Part shown: positions 55,074 to 64,000 of the stretch, piece by piece | Numbering within the stretch: position 1 is the stretch's first letter | Layout: every line of letters starts with the position of its first letter | Assembly (NCBI GenBank): GCA_025890175.1 | Contig: JANPYM010000014.1 | Coordinates: 691,052 to 755,051, forward strand | Reading direction: 5' to 3' | Source: Ciborinia camelliae | Taxonomy: Eukaryota; Ascomycota; Leotiomycetes; Helotiales; Sclerotiniaceae | Length of the DNA stretch: 64,000 bases | Notes under the pieces: model-generated | The model's input: the letters and a program-made list of their open reading frames with translations, nothing else | What the model was told of the DNA's origin: nothing | Databases searched by the model: none | Made by a program: the position numbers and the translations under genes

Positions 55074-58000
55074 TCCTCATTACCTACCTAGTATCTAGTG
55101 TGCTGTCATGTCCTGTCCTGTTCTGTCCTGTCATGTCATATGTCATGTCATGTGTACAGTCCACGGAACACGGAGAGTATGGTAACTATACCTAAGGTAC
55201 CTACCTCCCTACCTAGGTACTAGTCAACTGTCTGTGCGATAATTGGAAGCGAACCTGTGAAGGATCGATGAAAAACATATCACGAATCACGATATTCGAA
55301 AGATCCCATCCTCCCAACAAATTTCACTACCTACCTATCGATAATTCCGAGCATAATTTCATAATATACCTAGAAATCGGCAGAGTAGGGTAACCAAGGT
55401 TAGGTTAACTCGGAGGAGCAAATAATGTTTGTACCAATTTATCCCATCCATCCATTCATCCATTCATTCATTCATGATGCATCTTACCTAGCTACTAGGT
55501 ACCTACCTATCTAGGCATGACCAGTCGATACAATACCTAGTAAGAACAGTTTTATCTCACTCTTCCTACCTAGGTATTTTAAAGTGGTTCCGAATCACAA
55601 GTAACAAGTCACAACTCACAAGTCCTAACTTCTAACTCTCAACTTCCAACATCTCACCCCGAGTCACCCGGCATCAATCATCTCTAAACTTTTGCACAGA
55701 CTCCCGAATTCTCCATTTGGTGCCGAATCGCAACCCGAAATTCCATATGATTGTTGCACATAGATTTGCTACTTCAACCAAAAGTCCGCTGGCCCCCTGG
55801 TCTAAGAGGCTTTCGCACAGACGTTCCCCTCACCACACCATTCGATATCTAATCGTAGGTATCCTATTTACAGATGATCTATCGAGTACCTCCTACCTAC
55901 CTACATACCAAATCCTATCTTCTCGTCGAGATCTCGAGGTCTGTGCGGAGGCATATTCCATGGACAGAAAGTTAGAAACCCTACAGGGCCTTGAACCATC
56001 CATCTAATTGCGAAACCATGCAAATATCACCATCAAACCTAAGATTTATCTCACATGCTCAACTTTGTGCAATCAACTTCCCTTGTCGTGATACGGGAAT
56101 CCTAGACATCATACCTACAGATAATCCAAGTCGAATATGACCTCATGGCAAGTTTGCTGAGAGAATCTCTGTAGTGGGATACTGATAATTATGGATGCTC
56201 GAGGCTCGAGGCTCGAGGCTCGAAATCGCCAAATGTTCAAAAAGCAAGCGCAAGTGGTTTAACAAGCCACCTTTTGCCACACAAAAAGAAATTGGTGGTC
56301 AAATAAAAGTTTTATGAGACAGTGCAATTTTTCTCCAATCTTGGTTTAGTTATTCTTCATTACTGCTGATAAACTCGTCCCAGACTCCCTGAGTCCCTGT
56401 CTTTAACTGGCCATTTCATTTATATTTGATCATGAGACAGGGCAGTCTCCATCAAAAACTTCATGGGTTTGAGGGGTTACACAGGGGTTATTGAGCACAA
56501 GGTTGCTCCGGATCATCCGTAGAAGCTTTCTTTCTCGCTTCTATTTTAACAACCTTACTCCATACTGATGCATGTGGTTTACATGATAAGTCTCGTGCAT
56601 TGGTTGGAGTGAGATTCGAATCTGATTAAATACTCGAAACCTGCACGTTTGGACAGTTTTAGTATACTTCGCAAACCTCAACCTTTTGGGTTCAGTTCCT
56701 GCACGCGTCTTTCATCCCCTATCGCAGAAACGTGGCTAGAACGTGATTTCAGGAGGAGTAATATTGCATCATCTTGAAGATTTTCAAATTCATTTGTCGC
56801 TCACAGTTATGAAACATGATTTCTGTGATTGATATGCTTGAATAATAAGTACACGCAACCCCTGAGATTTGCAAGATTTTCCAAGGAGAAACGCAAAGAA
56901 CTAGCCAGGAATAAAGTCTATCTTTGGGCTGTAGAGGGAATCATTCCGAGTCGGAAAATTATCGGGTTTTCTTACACTCGCCGTCGAGGGCGCGGTACAT
57001 AAAGAACCCTTGTCAGAATCTATGTCAGAATCTAAAATCAGTGAACTATTTTTGCTTCTGTTAAAGACCAACCGGTTTTGGCCCGGACCGGTAATTCATT
57101 ATATCATACTCGGCGAAAATCCTATCGGTGATCGAGACCACCCTGCGGATCTGAATTCATCTAGAGAGGGAAATGTGGGGGCCAGCTTCTGGGTCATCCA
57201 TTCAATTTCACGTCATTGTGCTTGTTCTTCAAGACATTCGGCAATCTTGGTTCTCAAGTGAGAACATATCATCATATGGAACATTCTGATATCAACTTTC
57301 TTCGATCCAATCGCACGCACCATCATTAAAGTCATTGTTGAAGAGAAATACAACTTTGCTTTAGATTCTTAACCATTCATCTCACTACAACCAATCCGCA
57401 AGCCTGATCAATGATACAGCAATCCTTGATCATACCATTCTTAATATCGGATAGCTCTCCGTACTGTAGCAACTAAAGAAATTAGAATCTAATTTGTAAA
57501 TACGGATCCACTTATGATATGATATACATCTATGTTAACCGCACAAACTTTTCCAATTCAGAAACCATAAATTAGTCCATTCCCTTGAACTCTTCAGCCG
57601 AGGTCAGCCGAATACAGGGAGAATGTAACCAAATCAAGAATTGCCCCTCATTTTCGGACTCGGATTGACCCCACGATTGAAATAGGGAAGAGCCGAAACT
57701 CTAATAATAAATTGGTTCTATCCGTCAAAGCGTGCCGAGCAACCGCTGTCATTTATTCGAGTTTCAACGTTCAGCTCGGCCGGCGGCTTAGCGATAGGTT
57801 CCAGACATTTCACTCCACTCCGCCTTGGTGGGGCGGAATTCTCCACTATCAAACTCGCCGAATTGCAAATTGATGTAAATGGGGCATCAGACCACGTTAT
57901 ATACGAAGGACCCCCCTCTAATCTCACCATCCTGGTTGCTTTCATTGTTCACGACTGCAAGTTCGGCAGTCAGGGTAGGCACGTTTTTTCTTTCTCATCG

Positions 58001-61000
58001 TCGATGATGTAACTAGGGACCTAGGTATTTCACCAGCAATCTCATAGCGATAGCGGAATGCAAAGTCTACACCGCTTCATGTAGCTACCAGATGAAACTA
58101 ACTACTCCTGCTCTATACAACCTTCCATTGTGTTAGCTCCTTCGCAATTATGACCAAATGAGGTACTCGGCAACATTCATCTCAATATACCTTAGACGAT
58201 ATCATCATTCATGGTGTTTTATCACGAATCTAAAAATTTCTTGACGTGAAGACAAGGGGGCGGAGGTCACTCGGCGCCTACTGTCGGTTCTTCCCCCTCA
58301 GAGATCCAGAAACCATGATTCCAAGATCTTCATTCTCAAATTTCCACATTCATCAGTTTCGAGTTGAGACTATTGGCCCAGGATCTTTCACGAAAACTTG
58401 AAGTTCAGGTTTGAAATAAATTTAGTATTACGACGGCGTTCAAAGAGGGGACCCCTTTATTTTTCTATTCGATATAAGTGTGTGAGGCGGTTTGTTTAGC
58501 AGTCTGAACGATCCAGTAAATATGATATCTGTGTGTTCATTGTCTTTTAAATTGCTGGTGATTTTTCGGTGATATGATGCTCGCCATCCATATGTCTCGG
58601 ATGCTATCCAATTGTTCTGGTTATGAGACTGCTGTAGTTTTGTAGTGGTGTATACTATAGCATCGCCCTCGGGAATTGCTAAGTGTGGTGACAGCCACGG
58701 CTTGTCGGTATCTGCACTGTGCTCTACTTCTAATCACGATCAATCTATACATATGAAATTTATTACATCGGCAAAAGTAATGGTGCAATGCATTTGACCT
58801 CCTTGTTACTGTAAGATCTACATACTACATATATACCGGACTTTTGATTAGAATTCAACTATAAGGTTCGGGAAATCTCTAACTTTTGGTGGCGAATTTG
58901 AGCTCATTGTCCAATTGATCGATTGACATCGGAGAAGTTCAGTTGGTATATATGCATTGACTTTAAAGTTTGAATACGGGTTGCCGGTTGGTGCTTTCTG
59001 GTCTCAGACTGTACTACATGAAATAAGCCACCACTTAAACACAGGGCCTCGATATAGTTTGAATTTCCTTAGAAGGGTGGTTGATTCCGCTCAACGTGTT
59101 GATTACGATATGAATGTGAAGGTCGAAAGATCAAAAGATCGCTTCAACCGTGTTCTAGCATCCCCATCAGATATGAGTCGTACTTGGGTCCTTGTACAAA
59201 GCTGCACTCTATATCGAGTGAGTCGACGTCTCGTAAGCCAATTCTCGCCCAGCCGACCACTTCATGAGCTTCGTATTCCAAACAGCACGAGACTGTTATG
59301 TTCGTACCTATAGCGGGTTCTGATGCAGATTATGGATTTCTCAATCTCAAGAAGCTGATAAAGCTGATACACTATCGGACAAGCTCATATTGAAAAAACC
59401 ATAGTCGGTACCCATAACAGTACTTACAGCAAAGCATTTGATCAATTTCTTCCAAGGCGACTTTTTGGGAAGGTGGAAGGTCTCCCTCCGGTGTGTCGAG
59501 ACTGGATAGGGGAATAGACGTTCAGTCAATTGCAGAAGATTGTTGTCGGACTTCTACCGGCTGTTTTTGGGGAGCAAATCGGTGGTTTCTGGGCCTTCCT
59601 TCTGCCATTTGTGGAAAATCGGAGTTGGTTTATATGATTCGCTGTGTTATTACTTTATCATAGGGATATATAATTTGTTGTTATAAAATAGTTCTACATA
59701 CACTAGCTCGATAGTCACTATAACAATACAATAAGTTCGATATAATTGTTGGAGCATATAAGTGACGCACCCTCTTAGTTCTACGTCAATAATACTACGT
59801 GCATATCATACTCTATTATTGTTAGCCACCTACTACCACATATATGTGTTCATCATCATCCTGAGATGAAGCGACAATAATTGAGACTCAACATCAGTTA
59901 ATGTTCAAGTGATTGACTCGTACTTTGAATAATTAATGTGGACTTCCAGACTCTTAATGAAGAGAGAGAACTATCTAGTACGAAATCGCCTCGAATCGGA
60001 TACTCTATATCCCTCGTTAGCCATCCCCTGACTTTCGATATCTGATTAAATATCATTGCTAACCAAAATCTAGGAAACAGGTTATATAGCTTTATTGTTT
60101 TTTTATTAACAAATTAATTATATATATTTTTTATATTATCCCTAAACAAAGCTTTTTAAGTTTGCCCACGGATATGGGCTTAGGAGATAGGGTTATAGAA
60201 CATCAATCCAATAACTGAGTGCTATTGCGAGATAATAATAATCTGGTAGAACAAGTCAAATTAGTTATTATATCTTTATGCCGCCTCGTTGATGTCTAAT
60301 AAATTAATTCCCATGAGTTATCAGTAGTAGCCTTGTCGTACCTACCTAGTTATCGGTATCCTGAAGCTGCGTCAGTGGAATCCCCATACGGTTTTATAGA
60401 TGAACGCCCTTATCGTATCTTGTTCCGGTTATCTTCAATATCCTGACGAGAACAGTGACAGTATCTTGAGTGTCAGTATTAATTTCGGCTGCAGTGTTAA
60501 TGAAATAAATGGGAATTCACACAAGCTTTGGAGAGTTGTCCGTTTCGATGTGAGGGAGGTATATATAGTGTTTTTGATTGGCCATGTCAAAGAAAGTTGC
60601 CACCGGGTATTGTGATGGCGTGGTGTTGGTGGATGGAAAAGGGTGTAGAGTGGACTCGATGTAGAGATTTGGTGGACTTAAATTTTAGCTCGAGTATTGG
60701 AATTCATTATCTTTTCCCTTCTGCTTTGGGTGATAGTATGACCAACAGTGTTATACTGATGTGAAAAATTGCAGAAATAGAAACAAAAGAATGAAAGACT
60801 CCTATCAAGTCTCCGAAACTCCTTATCCTCGACCCATTCCAGTAGTTTATTCCGTCCTTTTTTCCTTATACTTGCTCTCTCGTCTCATCTCTCCATCCAA
60901 TCGTTCCCCTGACCCTGGTTGCCATCATATTCCGATTGGCATTTCACTCCTCCCTCACCTCCATTCGGGGCTTCGTGCGTTCAGTGCTTCTTAGTCTACT

Positions 61001-61757
61001 GCTCCATGAATAATCGATTCTGCGTCTTCATTGCATGATTCGCTGGCTGGCATAACTCTGAGGAAGGTTTCCTGGGCCGGGCTTAGCTTTCTGGTTTCTA
61101 AAGCCTCTTTCTCCTTAGCAGTCTTGTAGATATCGGATGTTATTACAAGTCTGTGCAACTCTACATCATCTTTCGTTAGATATGCGGTCATATAAGGGAG
61201 TTTAGCATGTGGAGGTACTCTCGACAAAGTTGATATCGTGATTAGATTGGGAGGCGAGATTCAAGTTTACTTCCCTTGTTGATATTTTCACGATTGCGCT
61301 ACAAATTTCGCCAGTCTTTAATTATATGCACAGACAACTCAGATTTCTTCGTCGGTAATAGAAATCAACACCAAAGACACCTCTTTGTAATATATACCCC
61401 CTCCTTCCCTCCCGAACTTGTGTTCCACCGGATTTGCTCCCTTTCTCGTCCTATCATTCCTTTGTTTGTTGAGATGCGGGTGGGTTTCTATTTCCGATAA
61501 GTAAATAAATGTATGGCCATGCATTTGACAGTCACCGCACACAAAGTTTGAATTTTCCTCTAATCTCCTCGTAGACTTTTCTGAAAAAGCGGATCGATAT
61601 CAAAGATCAATAAAATCAACTGGCCATTTCAAACACGTCTGAATAATGCCGAATTAGGAGCCAGAGATTTCCCGAACTCAACAAATACAATATACAATAT
61701 ATACCTTGGAAGTCTTTCAAGACCATAAGGGTAACTTCAGTCCTAAAAACTGGCAAT
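55074..61757. other. 6.7-kb gene-poor, A+T-rich region
   Basis: No gene could be supported. Frames at 55717-56007, 57010-57261, 57718-57945 (minus), 58957-59313, 60400-60994 and 60991-61227 (minus) are short, and most lack an ATG, splice signals or motifs. TACCTA/TAGGTA motifs cluster at 55080-55570, and GCTCGAG repeats four times at 56195-56222. An extremely A+T-rich block at 60050-60330 suggests RIP-mutated repeat DNA. Confidence 0.45.
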
Positions 61758-62257
61758 ATGTCTCTTGCATTAAAGCAGGCGAGAATCAATCATGATTCCA
61801 TGGAAATCGATGATGAAAACGTATCTCTTATCCTCCTTTACCTCCACTTTCCGAAAATAAACACCCTAAGAGTGCTGAAGTCAGCGCCAATCCTTCATCA
61901 GACGCACCCCCTCCACCCTCCAATTAAACGAAAATGGAAAAAAGGACCGCCAAGCGGTAAGAAAAATCCTTGATTCCGGCTCCCAATGATTTGTACGGAG
62001 TAGCGAATGCAGTCAAGTCCGATACAGTAAGAACATTTAAAAATAACCTCAACGATATCTCTCGACAGGTTCATCCTCCAAATGTTCAGACACCTGCCCC
62101 TTTCAAGAAGAAATTGCTTCATAGTATTAAAGGAAAGACGAATGAAGGGTTTGAACTTTTCAAGACCGGGGAAAAATGGACAAAACTATACCCTGATGCT
62201 TCAGTCGAATTCTTATTTAATATTTTTAGCGATATAGAATTCGATAATATTCATTAA
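61758..62257 (+). CDS. possible small spliced gene, function unknown
   Basis: An ATG at 61758 opens 21 codons (ALKQARINHDSMEIDDEN) before a GTATCT that could be a donor. A second open stretch (about 62013-62257) reads KSDTVRTFKNNLNDISRQVH, APFKKKLLHSIKG and LYPDASVEFLFNIFSDIEF, which looks like real protein sequence. The connecting exon cannot be fixed; one route through 61877-61950 meets a TAA. Either a multi-exon gene or a damaged one. No family was recognised. Confidence 0.25.
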
Positions 62258-62414
62258 AATATGTACTTAAAAATGCAATACGCTTCACCAAAGTAGGACG
62301 TATAAAGAATATACCATATGCTACTCTTATTATTTATACCGTACGGCATTTTTAATGAATTTCAAAAAAGGAGATTAAGCGAGGGATCAATAGGTACTTA
62401 GAAATATACATACA

Positions 62415-62490
62415 GCTAAGGACTATGGCTAGGGATCACGGCTAATGATTACAGCCGAGGACTACGGCTAAGAGCTACAGCCAAAGACTC
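62415..62490. repeat. degenerate 13-bp minisatellite
   Basis: Six tandem units of consensus GCTAAGGACTAYG: 62415, 62428, 62441, 62454, 62467 and a partial one at 62480. Every unit begins GCT or GCC and all differ by 1-5 bases, so the array is old. Confidence 0.8.
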
Positions 62491-62695
62491 CCTTCATAGA
62501 TGACACTAATGTTCAAGGAAAGATACACTACTTTTAAGAAATCCTTTAAAAGACTTCAACTTTTCACAATTAGATGCGCATTATCTACAACAATATCAAT
62601 CTTCATTACCTGAGCAATCCCAAACGGTCAATCTCAAAGAAACTCTTTCAAAAAAAAAGTCATCATCATCTCAATTCTCCTATTACAAAATCAGG

Positions 62696-62923
62696 ATGGC
62701 TACTGATAATAATCAATCTAAGATCCAAATCGAAACCAGTCAATCTTACAACGATGACAACGATATGCTAGACGACCTCAACCGTGAGCATGTGGAATCT
62801 ATTCATCAGCTTAAGAGGGAAAAGGGCTGTCTTTTAAGGAAAAACGTCAATATCATCTTGGGCATCGTCTTGGTCATCGCCTTGGGCATCGCCTTGTGCA
62901 TATGCCCAAGTAAACATCATTGA
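62696..62923 (+). CDS. hypothetical tail-anchored small protein
   Basis: An ATG at 62696 opens 75 codons. Residues 1-45 are polar and acidic (SQSYNDDNDMLDDLNREHVE), followed by basic HQLKREKGCLLRK. A single hydrophobic helix (NIILGIVLVIALGIALCIC) ends a few residues before the stop (PSKHH). This is the layout of a tail-anchored or single-pass membrane protein with a cytosolic N-terminus. No family was recognised. Related genes were not seen nearby, although 62013-62257 has a similar A/K-rich composition. Confidence 0.4.
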   Translation: MATDNNQSKIQIETSQSYNDDNDMLDDLNREHVESIHQLKREKGCLLRKNVNIILGIVLVIALGIALCICPSKHH

Positions 62924-64000
62924 AAGCCCCAGCCGTGCTCATAGCTCCTAAGATTCTTCTTTGCAATCCATTTAAAAGCAATTCAATATCAGTATGTACT
63001 TTCACAGCTATTAGAATCTTCACATTCAAACACTAATTCTTTTCTTTCAGATCTACTTCGAACCTGCCAAAGCTTTCCGATCATATAACATTTACAACTT
63101 TTACAAAGGCTGTAGAATAGGTTATGGAGTTATAATTGAAGAGGATTTTTCTTTTGCTGCCTATAGGGTGCTATACAAGCTTCCTTACATAATGGCTTTA
63201 GAGTTTTGGGGATTTATTAGCTTCATTTAAAGTGGACAATAACGGAAAGAATCTCTTTAGATGAATCTAATTGATATAATTCAGATTCATTTCTTATCGA
63301 TGCATCAGAACATGTTTCTGAATATAATAGGCAGATTCTACCGTTTAGATAGTTAATAATCATCCACTTTTCAATCTATACCAGACTGCAGTCCTCGGGT
63401 AGATGATTATGGGCCAAATTTCAATTTTCGAGATGAAGATACCTTTTGTTGAACATATTGTATGGTTGTTATTACTATCGGGCTAAGTTCTATGGAATCG
63501 CTCCCATCATAGCTACCCGCTTGCAGGAAATGTTGGAAAGTTAAGTATGCAACTTGCGCAACTTTGATGGGGAATTCAGCCGGCAAGCTGGTTAACCTCC
63601 AGACCTTGTCATTCAAACTATGAAGCTCCGGTCCATGGTCTGTCTCATACCGCTAAGGTCCCCTTCCAGAGCTTGATCCGTGTAGGGAGATGGAATCTCA
63701 ATAGTAGGTATAGGTAGATAGTTGTATGCATTTGATTGACATTCCTTAGAATAAAGAAATCGATAATAGTAAAGGAAGGGTATTGTTGGTAGGAGATAAT
63801 TAGCACTAAAAAGAGATAATATTAATTAAAATAACATTAATAATATTAAGCATTACATTATTTTATTGTATATCTATATTTTGATTTTAAATTTTTGAGT
63901 TTATTAATAGAGATAGATTTATTCGATCTAGTAGGTTCTATAAATATTAGATCAAATTAGAGGATATATTGTATTACAACAGAATCAGAAGATACTTAGT
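62924..64000. other. A+T-rich end of window, no supported gene
   Basis: The minus frame at 63616-63407 (SLPAEFPIKVAQVAYLTFQH...) looks protein-like but has no recognised motif and no intact flanking exons. From 63730 to 64000 the DNA is almost entirely A and T, as in RIP-mutated repeats. Confidence 0.4.

Noticed and set aside
61339..61542. Small minus frames around 61.0-61.5 kb
   Set aside because: The 60991-61227 frame starts at TTG, not ATG; none has splice signals or a recognisable motif.

Overview
The window is nuclear DNA of a filamentous ascomycete (Pezizomycotina). The evidence is the short GT-AG introns of about 50-130 bases that splice family-typical proteins together, the A+T-rich intergenic DNA with dispersed TACCTAGGTA-type motifs and microsatellites, and C-to-T-type stop codons in dead genes, as expected from repeat-induced point mutation (RIP). 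The gene set and sequence style fit Leotiomycetes (for example Sclerotiniaceae), but that placement is an inference and no species is claimed.

Layout. 1-9 kb is a decayed accessory region. It holds a possible kinase scrap, a possible small Cys-rich protein, the C-terminal end of an MFS transporter, and a clearly dead adenylation-thiolation-reductase relic like the C-terminal half of a PKS-NRPS or NRPS-like enzyme. 9.8-23.1 kb is conserved housekeeping DNA: p-aminobenzoate synthase, Vps55, proteasome subunit alpha6, a LOG-type phosphoribohydrolase, a wax-synthase-like membrane acyltransferase and a CLPTM1-family membrane protein. 24.4-30.3 kb is a tandem array of fast-diverging Ser/Thr-rich secreted proteins (four spliced genes plus one decayed copy). 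A terminal-inverted-repeat element with a heptamer minisatellite and telomere-like TTAGGG repeats sits inside the array. 31.5-31.9 kb carries a Ty3/gypsy RT-RNase H relic.

35-52 kb is a second conserved block: a secreted type-B carboxylesterase, a Caf16-like soluble ABC ATPase, Elongator subunit Elp2 (with an apparent one-base frameshift), the ubiquitin-like sulfur carrier Urm1 and a four-finger C2H2 transcription factor. Elp2 and Urm1 are head to head. They act in the two branches that build mcm5s2U at the tRNA wobble position, so the shared 572-bp promoter region may couple the branches. A 5.4-kb repeat-dense stretch with a 33-copy TCCAA array lies between Urm1 and the zinc-finger gene.

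52-64 kb is A+T-rich and gene-poor. Only small hypothetical reading frames, a degenerate 13-bp minisatellite and a possible scrap of an aromatic ammonia-lyase were seen there.

The strongest candidates for something undescribed are the 24-30 kb secreted-protein array with its embedded telomere-like inverted-repeat element, and the ELP2/URM1 divergent pair. Exon borders were placed by eye from splice consensus and frame continuity. No database search was run.
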